From: a virus
Virus record (IMG/VR): IMGVR_UViG_3300032893_003192
Span: 1 to 39,015 of that record
Reading direction: 5' to 3' (one strand)
DNA: 39,015 bases
Position 1 is the stretch's first letter; every line of letters starts with the position of its first letter. The notes under the pieces are model-generated. The model saw only the letters and a program-made list of their open reading frames with translations. It was not told the origin of the DNA and did not search any database. Shown here in pieces: positions 1-7,735 of the stretch. The position numbers and the translations under genes are program-made.

Positions 1-933
1 TCAACTGGCCAGCTTTCTCCGGCCGGTGTGCCAACGAATCGGTATTCTATCGTTCGGCGCCTCAGCAAGGCGCTGCCGAGTTCCTAAATACGACTCGGTG
101 ACCTGGACGCTTGAATGCCCGAGCAGCAGTTGAATCTGTTCAAGGTCGCCGCCTTGGTGGCGGCACAGCTTCGCGCACGTGCGCCGCAGGTCGTGCGGGC
201 GAATTGAAACGCCAATAGCTTTCCCTTGTTGGACCACAATATCAAAAACCGTTTGCGCGCAGATAGGTCGACCGGTCACGCCGCCGCCGCGCTCGACAGC
301 CCGAAACAGTCGCCCTTCCGTGATCCTCGCCGATTGAAGCCAGGCGTCGATCGCGGTTTTGACCCACGGTGGAACTGGCACTGTTCGGATGCGCCCGTGT
401 TTGCCTTCGATATCGAGAAGGACCCAGCGGCCTTCCCGCCGCTCGAGATGCCGTGTTTCAAGTGAAACCAATTCAGCCCGTCGTAGCGCGCACCCGACCA
501 GCAGCGCGAGAATCGCGCGGTCCCGGAGGCCTTTCGCGGAACTCGGGTCTGGTGCGTTGACCAGCGCTTCCGCCTGTTCGGGCGATAGCCAGTTTCCGAT
601 ACGTACTCCGCGTTTGCGGACACCCGCAATCCGTGTGGAAATCAACGCCTGCGCAGCAGGCAAAAGACCTTCATCTCCGGCCTGGAGAATGAGCCTCCTA
701 ATCGCCGACAGCCGCTGGTTAACGCTCGAAGACGAGTACTTCAAACCGCTCAGATATGTTCTGTAGGTTTCAAGCAGCGAACGGGTTAGGGCGCACGGTG
801 ACCGGTCCCCGTGCCATAAGAGGAAGTCGCGGATAGCTTTTCCGTACATCGCCCGCGTAACGGAATTGTCGAGACTCCCTATCAGACGTTCGGCGACAGC
901 ATGGAGCGTCGGTAGCACAGATGGGGCGACCAT
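1..933 (-). CDS. Tyrosine recombinase (integrase A, XerC/D-like)
   Basis: A 310-aa site-specific recombinase that cuts and rejoins DNA through a 3'-phosphotyrosine intermediate. An N-terminal SAM-like core-binding domain (about residues 10-95) is followed by the catalytic domain. The catalytic set is visible: R151 in ALRRAEL, K178 in GKHGR, H247 and R250 in HDLRRT, H273 in LGHSS and nucleophile Y282 in ESYLG. The length is normal for Xer-like integrases. I chose the ATG at 933; a TTG directly before it is also possible. No Shine-Dalgarno sequence precedes it, and a TATAAT lies only 8 bases upstream, so a leaderless message is possible. It sits downstream of, and in the same direction as, a second integrase. 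It may be the element's second recombinase or belong to a neighbouring element. The family call is secure; the target site is unknown. Confidence 0.93.
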   Translation of the reverse strand: MVAPSVLPTLHAVAERLIGSLDNSVTRAMYGKAIRDFLLWHGDRSPCALTRSLLETYRTYLSGLKYSSSSVNQRLSAIRRLILQAGDEGLLPAAQALISTRIAGVRKRGVRIGNWLSPEQAEALVNAPDPSSAKGLRDRAILALLVGCALRRAELVSLETRHLERREGRWVLLDIEGKHGRIRTVPVPPWVKTAIDAWLQSARITEGRLFRAVERGGGVTGRPICAQTVFDIVVQQGKAIGVSIRPHDLRRTCAKLCRHQGGDLEQIQLLLGHSSVQVTESYLGTRQRLAEAPNDRIPIRWHTGRRKLAS

Positions 934-940
934 CAAAGGG

Positions 941-960
941 GATTATAACACAGATTATAA
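941..960. repeat. GATTATAA direct repeat pair upstream of integrase A
   Basis: Two identical 8-base copies of GATTATAA lie at 941-948 and 953-960, separated by CACA, which gives a 12-base period. Read on the minus strand, each copy contains TATAAT, a perfect -10 box, just upstream of the integrase A start. They could be alternative -10 elements, binding sites for a regulator, or arm-type integrase sites; the sequence alone does not decide. No convincing -35 hexamer sits at 17 bases from either copy. Confidence 0.45.
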
Positions 961-1046
961 AAGGCAAAGAAAAGACGAAAATGATAGCAAGCGCGATTGT
1001 GGGCTGCACAAGTGCTCCTCGCGGGGACGCCCTCGGATGTCATTGC

Positions 1047-2252
1047 CTAGTTTACGGTTTTGGATTTCTCTGTCTCGCTGCGCGATCGCTGCATGATGTC
1101 GTCCCAACACTGGGCGGCGGCGTGGTCCTTGCCGCGGATCGCGTGGCTGTAGATGTCGGCGGTCGTGCGCACGGACGAGTGGCCGAGGCGCGCGGAGACG
1201 GTGGCGAGGTCCACGCCGTCGGCCAGCAGGAGGCTCGCGTGGCTGTGCCGCAAGACGTGGAGCGATGCTCCCTTGGGCAGGCCTAGACGCCGGCAGAGCC
1301 GCGACACCGTTGACGAAATGGAATTCGGCATCAGCGGTGATCCGTCCGGGTTGGCGAAGATCAGGTCCAGGTCGCTGCGGTAGTCCGGGCCGAATTGTCG
1401 GCGGAACTCATCCTGGCGCAGTCGATGCGCCTTGAGCGAAGCCACCATCGACGGCGGCAACTCAACCTTGCGAGGCTCCTCCGTCTTGGTGCTCTTGAAC
1501 ACCAATCCTTCCCTTGTCTGGCAAATCGATCGATCAATCACAATGATCATGCCTTGAAGGTCCGACCATCGCAAAGCCAAGATCTCCCCGCGCCTCGCGC
1601 CACTTGCCGCCGCCACATCGAGGAAGACTGAGAGGCACCAAGGGCCGGTCGCACACTGGGTCAGGCGATCCTGCTCCGATGGAAGCAGAGCCATTCCGAT
1701 GCGCTTCCTGACCTTCGGAAGGTCGCTGTGGGTAACAGGATTTGTGGTGGCCAGCCCCCACTTGATCGCGCGCACAAACGCAGAGGACACCAAGCCGGCG
1801 ATGTTCCTGACCGTCTTCGGCTTCATGGCGCGAGGCGTCGTGGATTTGCGCTTGTGGCCGCCGCACTTCAGCAACCGCGTCCACTCGCGGCTCAGATGAA
1901 GCGGAGTGATCTCGGTCATGTTCATTGCGAGCAGTTCCGGCGCAAGGTACGCTGCCATCTCGCGATATCGCTCTACGGTTTTCGGAGCCAGATTTTCCTC
2001 GGCGTGCTGCTTCATGAATTCCGCCAAAAGCATCGACAGAGTCGTCGGCATGGGCGCGGCGACGCCGCCGGTGGCGGCCTGGCGCACTAATTCTTCTGCG
2101 CGGCGCACGGCTTCGGCGTCCGCGGCCTCCTGCTTCGTGGCGAATCCGGACTCCGTGACAAGGTTCTGTTTCTGGCGAGTCGATCCGGGTAGCGCAAATT
2201 GGTAGTACCACGCGACCTTTCCGGACCGATACCTACGTTTGTAGACGGGCAT
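1047..2252 (-). CDS. int: Phage-type tyrosine recombinase (integrase B)
   Basis: A 401-aa integrase of the phage/ICE type. The N-terminal 60 residues, basic and beta-rich, fit an arm-binding (AP2-like) domain. A SAM-like core-binding domain covers about 70-170 and the catalytic domain about 185-385. Catalytic residues are visible: R220 in GARRGEI, K253 or K256 in the beta-hairpin, H332 and R335 in HVLRHSH, H358 in LGHSS and Y368 in DIYSH. It starts with ATG at 2252, with an AAGGTG-like ribosome site about 12 bases upstream. The stop of the excisionase-like gene lies 4 bases before its start, so the two are probably co-transcribed as an integration/excision pair. This is the more likely integrase of the phage in the window. 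Confidence 0.94.
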   Translation of the reverse strand: MPVYKRRYRSGKVAWYYQFALPGSTRQKQNLVTESGFATKQEAADAEAVRRAEELVRQAATGGVAAPMPTTLSMLLAEFMKQHAEENLAPKTVERYREMAAYLAPELLAMNMTEITPLHLSREWTRLLKCGGHKRKSTTPRAMKPKTVRNIAGLVSSAFVRAIKWGLATTNPVTHSDLPKVRKRIGMALLPSEQDRLTQCATGPWCLSVFLDVAAASGARRGEILALRWSDLQGMIIVIDRSICQTREGLVFKSTKTEEPRKVELPPSMVASLKAHRLRQDEFRRQFGPDYRSDLDLIFANPDGSPLMPNSISSTVSRLCRRLGLPKGASLHVLRHSHASLLLADGVDLATVSARLGHSSVRTTADIYSHAIRGKDHAAAQCWDDIMQRSRSETEKSKTVN

Positions 2253-2256
2253 AACG

Positions 2257-2463
2257 TCACGTCACCTTATGCTCGGTTTTCCGTTGAAGTCCAGTCGGCA
2301 TCCCGCAGGTGCGCTCCCAGTTTTCGAATGCGTGGCGGGTTACGATCCACCGTCGGCCGAGGCGGATGGCAGGAATAATGCCCTGTTCCAGCATCGTGTA
2401 GACGGCGATCCGCCCGACGGCGAGCCGCTTAGCGATTTCGGGAATCGACATTCGGCTGCTCAT
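2257..2463 (-). CDS. Excisionase-like helix-turn-helix protein (MerR/Xis family)
   Basis: A 68-aa DNA-binding protein. The core fits the helix-turn-helix 17 / excisionase family: MSIPEIAKRLAVGR, then YTMLEQG, then IPAIRLGRRW and an AFENWE helix, i.e. helix-turn-helix followed by the wing. Such proteins bend att DNA to direct excision or act as small regulators. I chose the ATG at 2463 because it falls 4 bases after the stop of the upstream 104-aa gene and leaves the domain intact. The longer reading frame up to 2514 would overlap that gene by 47 bases and add a non-conserved tail. Its position directly before integrase B supports an excisionase or recombination directionality factor role, which remains an inference. 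Confidence 0.8.
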   Translation of the reverse strand: MSSRMSIPEIAKRLAVGRIAVYTMLEQGIIPAIRLGRRWIVTRHAFENWERTCGMPTGLQRKTEHKVT

Positions 2464-2467
2464 GTCG

Positions 2468-2782
2468 TCAGACGCCACCCTTTCGCTCCTGGTACTCGCG
2501 CAGCCGCGCATCAAATCTGCGCTTCCATTCGTGAATCTCTAGAACGATGGCGGGATCGCCAATCTGAACCACGCGACGCAGTTCATCTGCCGTGTACACC
2601 GTGCCCCTCGGCTCGCCCAGGCGGCGCGCGTCCTCTTCGTCGGCTACGATGAAGAGGCTCCCGGCGCGATCGCTCCAAAGTTCGATGGCCAAGCCCTTCA
2701 GAACGCCTTCCAATGGTTCGGGTTCCTTCGGGGTTTCGGGTCGCAGCAGTGCCCGCCTCGCGATGCTCAGATAGTCAGGCAT
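2468..2782 (-). CDS. Hypothetical protein, 104 aa
   Basis: Not recognised. The 104-residue product has no signal peptide or membrane segment. Residues 30-60 (LAIELWSDRAGSLFIVADEEDARRLG) look like a small alpha/beta fold. The stretch YTADELRRVV plus the charged C-terminal helix (HEWKRRFDARLREYQERK) suggests a soluble, partly helical protein. It begins with ATG at 2782, about 50 bases after the end of the primase-like gene, and is followed 4 bases later by the excisionase-like gene, so it belongs to the leftward early operon. It may be an accessory replication or regulatory protein of the phage. Confidence 0.72.
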   Translation of the reverse strand: MPDYLSIARRALLRPETPKEPEPLEGVLKGLAIELWSDRAGSLFIVADEEDARRLGEPRGTVYTADELRRVVQIGDPAIVLEIHEWKRRFDARLREYQERKGGV

Positions 2783-2814
2783 GGCGTGTTCGCTCCGCTG
2801 ACGGTGCGCGATAA

Positions 2815-2878
2815 GCGCGGAAAGCGCGGAAAGTCATGGCTCGACGCCACCTTTCCGCTCTTTACGCGCTTTCCGCGC
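2815..2878. repeat. Long imperfect inverted repeat across the primase stop codon
   Basis: A 19-base left arm (2815-2833) pairs with a right arm (2860-2878) at 18 of 19 positions, with a 26-base loop that contains the stop codon of the primase-like gene (2834-2836). The left arm is itself two tandem copies of GCGCGGAAA (2815-2823 and 2824-2832). A shorter alternative stem pairs GCGGAAAG (2826-2833) with CTTTCCGC (2851-2858). On the leftward transcript this would be a strong hairpin at the gene end with no U-tract, so it is not a standard intrinsic terminator. RNA stabilisation, attenuation, or a replication structure next to the primase gene are possible. Confidence 0.6.
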
Positions 2879-4981
2879 ACCTTCGTTCACCGCAAACCAG
2901 CGCTCGGCCGCCCGGCCGCCGGTGTCTTCTTTCTGGAACCCGGCCAACCCGCGCTCACCCAGGATGCGGAGCGCGGCGCCGATCTCTTCGGAAGAGCGGT
3001 GCCTGCCGAACAGATCTCGGATCTCGTTTCTCGTCAGGCCGTCCGACGCATTTCGGAGCGCCTTCAGAATCTGATCTAGAACTTGGTTGCCCTGAGCATC
3101 GCCGAAGATGTACTCCGCCGAGTCCTCACAATACTTCCACAGCGCCAAAGCTGCCTCAAGGTGGGGCCGCCTGATTTCAGTTGAGCGATCGAGCAGGGCA
3201 TAGACGCAGGACAGTCTGAGAACGTGCGCTTCGGCCCGCGACGTAAGGGCACCAAACAGACCGGCGCGTTCACCCACCAACTGGCCGTAGACCTCGTGCC
3301 ACATCGCCCCGGCTTCGGCATCCCGGCGAATCTCGCCTACACCGCGTGCGAAGTCGACGACCTCTTTAAGGCGGCTGACGAGTAATCCAAGATCGAGGCT
3401 CCTCCAATCACCGCCGTCAGGAAGAAGCTTGGAGCGCTGGACGCAGAGCCACAAGTTCCTATTTCCGAAGCCGTTGACCTTGTCGTTGTTGCTCAACTCG
3501 ATCAGGAGTTCCTCGCGCGTGATGTGCCCGATGATGCTGATATGGGCACCCGTCGCGTTCACCGGGGAGTTCTTGTTGAGCACTCGCAGGAGGCCGGAGT
3601 CCCATCCTTGCCGGTAAACGCTCGAGAGCGTGTTCCCATCTCGACCGGCCACCCGCAGTACGGAGGCAAACTCAGGCTCGATGACGAGCAACCGTTTGTC
3701 ATCGACACCGTGGTCCGTTATAACGGTCTGGTAGCCGGTGATGGCCTTTGTCTTGTCGCGGACAGGCTCCTGTTTTTCGATTTGATCCCGTACAGCCCAG
3801 ATCAAGCCCTCGCCGCTCGAAAGGCCTGCAACTACTCGGTTCTCGGCCCAACCTGGATCCACGCGGCCGAGAAGGTTGAACGTGTCGGATTTTGCGGTTC
3901 CCTTGCGCGCGCTAGAGGTCTTCCCCACGCAGATCGCATTTTCGTTCGTGTGGTGGTTCGTGCCTCCCACGCGAGCATGCGGCCCCCGCCCCACGAGGCT
4001 CCCCACGCCCACCAGCACGTGAATCAGAAGCGCGATGGGATCGGCTTCCGTCTGGGGTTCAATCATCCTCACGACGTCGCCGGCAAGGCCGCAATATGCA
4101 GCCTCGTTAACCGGGTCTGGCCACGGTGCAGGGGCCGGCATGGGAATGTGGTCTGCCCGATCTTTCAGGTCGCGTACAGCACGACCCAAACCGCGGTTGT
4201 CGCTGGGTGTGTAACGGCAGATGCTCTCTGCGATCCGCTTGATGTCTGCCTCCGGGGCCGGCTCCTCCAGGCGGGTTTTGTTTGTCTCAAGTAACGCGGC
4301 CTCGATTTCGGGATACTCACATCCGCGTGCGCGCATTGTCCCTGCAAGGCTCACTAGCGTGTCATGCTGCGTGCCCTTGCGGATCTTGCCCTCATCGATT
4401 GTGAATGGCACCTTCTTTGCACCGTGAGGCGAGAGCGTGAGCAGCCACTCAAGATCGGCTTGGTGGTCCTCGATGTCTCGCATCTGGCCACCCCAGTGAT
4501 TGCCGGTAGCGGTGAAGTATCGCGCCTGATCGTAAATCTCGACTCGACCATCACCCAGGGGAAACGCAGTGCCGCCGCCCGGCAGCTTTCCCTTTCCCCA
4601 GATCTTGATTCCCTTGCCGCTCGGGGAAATCTCGGCGTATGTGTCAGCGAACCGCTCCAATATCGGTTGCGCCCACGCCTTCAGTTGTCCAGTAGGATCG
4701 AGGCAATGATCAAGATCAACTCCGAAGAATGGATCGCTGGCCGAAAACACGAATCCGATTCCAGCAAAGCGTTGTAAGTTCTCTTGCCAGGTTTTCAGCG
4801 CGATGTCAAAGGAGCACCATGTGGTGGGGTCCGTGCTGCTGGCGTAGTTTCCATCAGTCTGGCAGGGAGTCTTCGTGGGCTTAGCGCCGCCGCGGTTCTC
4901 GTATCTCCATGGAACCCACTGGTCGAGTTCCGCGAGACTATCGGGGACGTGAATCCTTCGAACCGCCGGCGGTGTTGTCAT
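2834..4981 (-). CDS. Phage replication protein: PrimPol-like, PriCT and DUF3987-type ATPase domains
   Basis: A 715-aa multidomain replication protein. Residues 15-165 match the archaeo-eukaryotic primase-like fold of phage primase-polymerases: WVPWRYE at the start, acidic pair D89 and D91 in GVDLDHC, EISPSGKG at 117-124, and VEIYDQARYFTATG at 147-160. Residues 200-260 look like a primase C-terminal (PriCT) helical domain. From about 290 on it resembles DUF3987/YfjI ATPases, with the P-loop-like motif GKTSSARKGT at 353-362. It would prime, and perhaps unwind or extend, phage DNA. It starts with ATG at 4981, overlapping the stop of the upstream 105-aa gene by 4 bases, so translation is coupled. 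No separate DNA polymerase is seen. Domain calls are from motif reading, not searches. Confidence 0.85.
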   Translation of the reverse strand: MTTPPAVRRIHVPDSLAELDQWVPWRYENRGGAKPTKTPCQTDGNYASSTDPTTWCSFDIALKTWQENLQRFAGIGFVFSASDPFFGVDLDHCLDPTGQLKAWAQPILERFADTYAEISPSGKGIKIWGKGKLPGGGTAFPLGDGRVEIYDQARYFTATGNHWGGQMRDIEDHQADLEWLLTLSPHGAKKVPFTIDEGKIRKGTQHDTLVSLAGTMRARGCEYPEIEAALLETNKTRLEEPAPEADIKRIAESICRYTPSDNRGLGRAVRDLKDRADHIPMPAPAPWPDPVNEAAYCGLAGDVVRMIEPQTEADPIALLIHVLVGVGSLVGRGPHARVGGTNHHTNENAICVGKTSSARKGTAKSDTFNLLGRVDPGWAENRVVAGLSSGEGLIWAVRDQIEKQEPVRDKTKAITGYQTVITDHGVDDKRLLVIEPEFASVLRVAGRDGNTLSSVYRQGWDSGLLRVLNKNSPVNATGAHISIIGHITREELLIELSNNDKVNGFGNRNLWLCVQRSKLLPDGGDWRSLDLGLLVSRLKEVVDFARGVGEIRRDAEAGAMWHEVYGQLVGERAGLFGALTSRAEAHVLRLSCVYALLDRSTEIRRPHLEAALALWKYCEDSAEYIFGDAQGNQVLDQILKALRNASDGLTRNEIRDLFGRHRSSEEIGAALRILGERGLAGFQKEDTGGRAAERWFAVNEGARKARKERKGGVEP

Positions 4982-5295
4982 GCCAGCACCTCAGCATCGG
5001 CGCCGATCGCTCGCGCGATCGCCACGCAGATCACGCGCGCCTTTTGTGCGCCGGATGCCTTGCCGACCCGGTTCCCGATGCGGACCTCGGCCGTGAATAG
5101 TCCGTCTGTGTCTCCGGAGAGTTTGTAGGCGGCTGCGCCGGCGTCGAGGAGATCGAAGGCCTGCGCGATATTCTCCAGCGGAGCAAATCGCCAGGAAGGC
5201 GTCCAACTTCGACCCGGTTTGATGAACCTACCAGGCGCGGTCTTCCAGCCGAGGACATCGACGGCGAGCTTCACCGTAAGTTGAGCATCCGTCAC
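4978..5295 (-). CDS. Small phage protein, ABA-sandwich-like (105 aa)
   Basis: The 105-residue product begins with GTG at 5295, inside a GTGA overlap with the stop of the repressor-like gene, and ends in an ATGA overlap with the primase-like gene. The layout is an alpha/beta start (LTVKLAVDVLGW), a WTPSWRF segment, and a C-terminal strand-helix pair in which a helix rich in Ala closes the protein (ARVICVAIARAIG). This resembles the phage ABA-sandwich proteins, small proteins common beside phage replication genes and without known function. The match is by eye and weak. Tight coupling on both sides implies dosage matched to the repressor-like and primase-like proteins. Confidence 0.75.
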   Translation of the reverse strand: MTDAQLTVKLAVDVLGWKTAPGRFIKPGRSWTPSWRFAPLENIAQAFDLLDAGAAAYKLSGDTDGLFTAEVRIGNRVGKASGAQKARVICVAIARAIGADAEVLA

Positions 5296-5546
5296 GCGTA
5301 CTCTCCTGGCTGACTCCGTTTTTTGTCAATCGAAGAAGAGAATTGGCTGAGGTCAATGAGGGCGGAGACACTCTGGAGCCGCTCTGCCTCCGCGTGAAGG
5401 GCGCGGCGGATCTTCTCTACGTCATCCGGCCCCAGCGCCGTGTCTCCAAGTTCAAAGGTGCAGATCTTGAAGCGACTGACGCCAGACAACCGGGAAAGGC
5501 GGCTTTGGGAGAGGCCGAGAGTTTTTCGGGCGACTCGTAGCTCCAT
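5292..5546 (-). CDS. XRE-family repressor-like regulator
   Basis: An 84-aa protein that is almost all helix-turn-helix. Residues 1-50 give the XRE/Cro pattern: ELRVARKTLGLSQSRLSRL, then SGVSRFKICTFELG, then DDVEKIRRAL. A short acidic/amphipathic tail follows, and there is no peptidase domain, so it is Cro-like in size rather than full CI. I chose ATG at 5546; two in-frame TTG codons just before it lie inside a perfect palindrome (5547-5561) that is better read as its operator. It is the first gene of the coupled set leading to the 105-aa and primase-like proteins, so it probably autoregulates early replication genes. That role is inferred from placement. Confidence 0.85.
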   Translation of the reverse strand: MELRVARKTLGLSQSRLSRLSGVSRFKICTFELGDTALGPDDVEKIRRALHAEAERLQSVSALIDLSQFSSSIDKKRSQPGEYA

Positions 5547-5561
5547 CAACAATGATTGTTG
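5547..5561. promoter_or_regulatory. Perfect 15-bp palindrome at the XRE gene start (probable operator)
   Basis: The arms CAACAAT and ATTGTTG flank a single central G, giving a perfect dyad that touches the repressor-like ATG at 5546. A second, smaller dyad (CGAAG-A-CTTCG, 5563-5573) lies next to it. Arms of this size and A/T richness are typical of XRE/Cro operators. Its position would block transcription or ribosome access for the repressor-105 aa-primase set. No direct binding evidence is available. Confidence 0.6.
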
Positions 5562-5601
5562 ACGAAGACTTCGCTACGTAATAGAGCCGTGCGTTAAGTC
5601 G

Positions 5602-5625
5602 CGCTACGGAATGAGTTTCGTAGCG
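5602..5625. repeat. Hairpin with CGCTACG arms at the end of the 304-aa gene
   Basis: Ten-base arms starting CGCTACG (5602-5611) and ending CGTAGCG (5616-5625) pair at 9 of 10 positions around a 4-base loop. It straddles the stop codon (5604-5606) of the 304-aa gene. A third copy of CGCTACG lies at 5572-5578, on the other side of the short intergenic space. There is no U-run after the hairpin, so it may be a binding site cluster or an RNA structure that separates the 393/304 pair from the repressor-led operon, rather than a plain terminator. Confidence 0.45.
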
Positions 5626-6518
5626 AGCTGCCTTTTACCGCGCCGAACCGTGTTGCCAACTCGATCGCGTAGCCTCTTATGGAGCTTGCTGCCGACGGTA
5701 ACGCTTTTCCACTCGGCCGGATAGGCCTCACGAGCCAGTTTGTCACAGACCTTCGCGTTCAAGGTGGGCGATCCCATGGCGATCCACGCGGCGACAATCT
5801 CTTGTGTTTGGACCGCGACCGGTCGCCCCCCTGCTTTTCGGGCGCTTGGGACTATATTCGCGGTTAACTCGCTTATGGGTAGCGTGCGAACGGCGATCAA
5901 CGCCCCGGACTCGTCCATTCCGACGCGATCATTCAGAGAGATGAACGTGATTCGAGGGGGCCGCAACTTCTCCCGAAGAGTTCCAGTCCAGTGTCGGCCT
6001 GTGGGGGCAACGATCGTGAACGGCCCGTCTAGATCGTTTGCCAGGGACATCGCGGCCTGGGCGAAATCCTCCGCGCCGCCGAACACGAGCAGGTACGCGG
6101 CCTGAAGCACCAGATCCCCGCCAACCGCGAGGCCGACGTTCCAAACGCCGTGGCCCCGACGCTCAAGTTGGGGGTTCCGAACGCCAACAGCTACCAACGC
6201 CGGCTTGATGAATCCAAGGAGGTCAAGTTCGTGGAGCAACACGTCCTTCAAGCCGAGAGGAAGATCCAGGCAGATCTTGTGAGGGTCTTGGCAGAGCGCC
6301 TCAAAGGGACCGCCGTCATCTCCGATGATCAGCCTCGGGCAGTTGTATCCAGCAGGATGCGGGCATGGGTATCTGGCGGAGCGGTCCTTGGTCGGAGACA
6401 GAAATCGCTCGATGCGGGCAAAATCGTCGGTGCCGCATTTCTCAGCCCACACCGCCGGCAACGCGAGGAGGTCGGAAATGTCTTCAATCGCCAGCCACAG
6501 TCGCGTCAGGCTTCGCAT
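5604..6518 (-). CDS. Unrecognised protein with a Cys/His cluster (304 aa)
   Basis: Not recognised. The 304-aa soluble protein carries a likely zinc-binding cluster at about 51-82: CPHPAGYNC, then a 22-residue loop (PRLIIGDDGGPFEAL), then CQDPHKIC. The middle (about 110-240) is alpha/beta and hydrophobic but has no obvious catalytic motif. The last 70 residues are strongly basic (SKLHKRLRDRVGNTVRRGKRQ), which suggests nucleic acid contact. It starts with ATG at 6518, 35 bases inside the end of the 393-aa gene, so the two are translated as a pair. It could be a DNA- or RNA-binding regulator, or half of a two-protein phage or defence function; the sequence does not say which. Confidence 0.78.
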   Translation of the reverse strand: MRSLTRLWLAIEDISDLLALPAVWAEKCGTDDFARIERFLSPTKDRSARYPCPHPAGYNCPRLIIGDDGGPFEALCQDPHKICLDLPLGLKDVLLHELDLLGFIKPALVAVGVRNPQLERRGHGVWNVGLAVGGDLVLQAAYLLVFGGAEDFAQAAMSLANDLDGPFTIVAPTGRHWTGTLREKLRPPRITFISLNDRVGMDESGALIAVRTLPISELTANIVPSARKAGGRPVAVQTQEIVAAWIAMGSPTLNAKVCDKLAREAYPAEWKSVTVGSKLHKRLRDRVGNTVRRGKRQLATKLIP

Positions 6519-7665
6519 CTTTCTTAGCAGATTGGATCAAAATGAAGCCGCGCTGGCGTAGCCACTCCTCGATGATCAGGGCCTCTTCGCCCCGGCTTGC
6601 GTCCGTCGTGTTACGGGCGATGATTTTCACGAATCGTGGGCGCGCTTCATCAGTCAGCTTTACAGTGAACTTCGCCGTGACGAAGTCGGCGCACTTTATG
6701 GTGTTCCACCGTCGCGATAGCGCGCGAAAAACATCCGTCGCTCGGCTCGTGTCTCGATGATCAAATGGGCCTGGCCATCGATACTCTAGCTCGGTCAACG
6801 TAACCGACTTCATTCCTTCGATATCGCTGCACTCCAGCGCAGCCTTTCCCTTCGCTTTCAGCGGCTCCAGGGTGTACTTATCCGCATAGACGAAGCGGTC
6901 TTTATCACCGAACAGGTGCTGGCAGAAGACCTCCCGGTAGAGCTTGACCACGGTGACGCCCTTGGCATTGACGCGGAGCTCGTTGTTAATCACATCTACG
7001 ATTACGAAATCCGTCCTTTCTGGACGATAGAAGGTCGCTCCGGAATTCTCGTCGTCGCAACTTGGCTGGCGCGTGTATGGCTCACCTCGCTGAATCAGGA
7101 ATCGAATCTCCCCTGGACAATCCTTGCGCGTCACCGTGCACTTGCGGCCGAGTTTCTTCTTTACGAACTGGGCGCGCAGGTCCGTTTCGATTGCTGACAT
7201 GTCTTTGGGTAACTGATTGACTTGGAGGGTTGGGGCGCCTTCACGTGCGACGAAGCTGTCGAACCGTCTCCGGCGCTGGAAGGAATTCGCGCGCTCCATC
7301 TTCTCGAGGTCCTGCGGCGCGACGAGATAGATTCGTGCGGCAAGGTCCGCAGCTGTGACCTGCAGATCCGAAACGTCCACTGAATTCTTCGCAGCCACTT
7401 CCAGTAATTCGTCGAAACGTTCATCGATGCCGACGTTTGCGATCAGGTAGATGGCCTCGATCAGGGAGTTTAGCTTGTCGCTAGGCTCAGCCAGGATTGC
7501 TGCAAGCAACCTGTAATCTATGCTCTTTGTAATGTCTTGAGGTAACTCGAAACCCTTTTCCTTCAGCGCGCCAAGGAACGGCGAAAGGATCTTGAGGAGA
7601 ACTGTGGTGTGGAGCTTCCTGAGGAAGTCCGCTTCGAGACAGCTCTTGAGGTTGCGCCTAGCCAA
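6484..7665 (-). CDS. Unrecognised protein, 393 aa, partner of the 304-aa gene
   Basis: Not recognised. It begins with TTG at 7665, preceded about 9 bases upstream by GAGGGA; no in-frame ATG or GTG lies upstream before the promoter region. The N-terminal half (1-150) is helical. A central part has beta-rich stretches (KCTVTRKDCPGEIRFLIQ; RTDFVIVDVINNELRV). The C-terminal part has an alpha/beta pattern ending EEALIIEEWLRQRGFILI, reminiscent of a small winged-helix or restriction-fold edge but without a clear motif. It overlaps the 304-aa gene by 35 bases. It is divergent from the four-gene defence operon and shares a 264-base intergenic space with it, so it may be a regulator or accessory of that operon or a phage early gene. 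Confidence 0.78.
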   Translation of the reverse strand: MARRNLKSCLEADFLRKLHTTVLLKILSPFLGALKEKGFELPQDITKSIDYRLLAAILAEPSDKLNSLIEAIYLIANVGIDERFDELLEVAAKNSVDVSDLQVTAADLAARIYLVAPQDLEKMERANSFQRRRRFDSFVAREGAPTLQVNQLPKDMSAIETDLRAQFVKKKLGRKCTVTRKDCPGEIRFLIQRGEPYTRQPSCDDENSGATFYRPERTDFVIVDVINNELRVNAKGVTVVKLYREVFCQHLFGDKDRFVYADKYTLEPLKAKGKAALECSDIEGMKSVTLTELEYRWPGPFDHRDTSRATDVFRALSRRWNTIKCADFVTAKFTVKLTDEARPRFVKIIARNTTDASRGEEALIIEEWLRQRGFILIQSAKKDAKPDATVAGD

Positions 7666-7735
7666 ATGACGTCCCTCATTGTCAGCGGCACACGCTTCCC
7701 TGGCGGTCCGCTGCAGCGAACCGAATTTAGCGACG

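Noticed and set aside
2464-2514. Longer start for the excisionase-like gene at 2514
   Set aside because: It would overlap the 104-aa gene by 47 bases and add residues outside the helix-turn-helix family; ATG 2463 fits the gene spacing.
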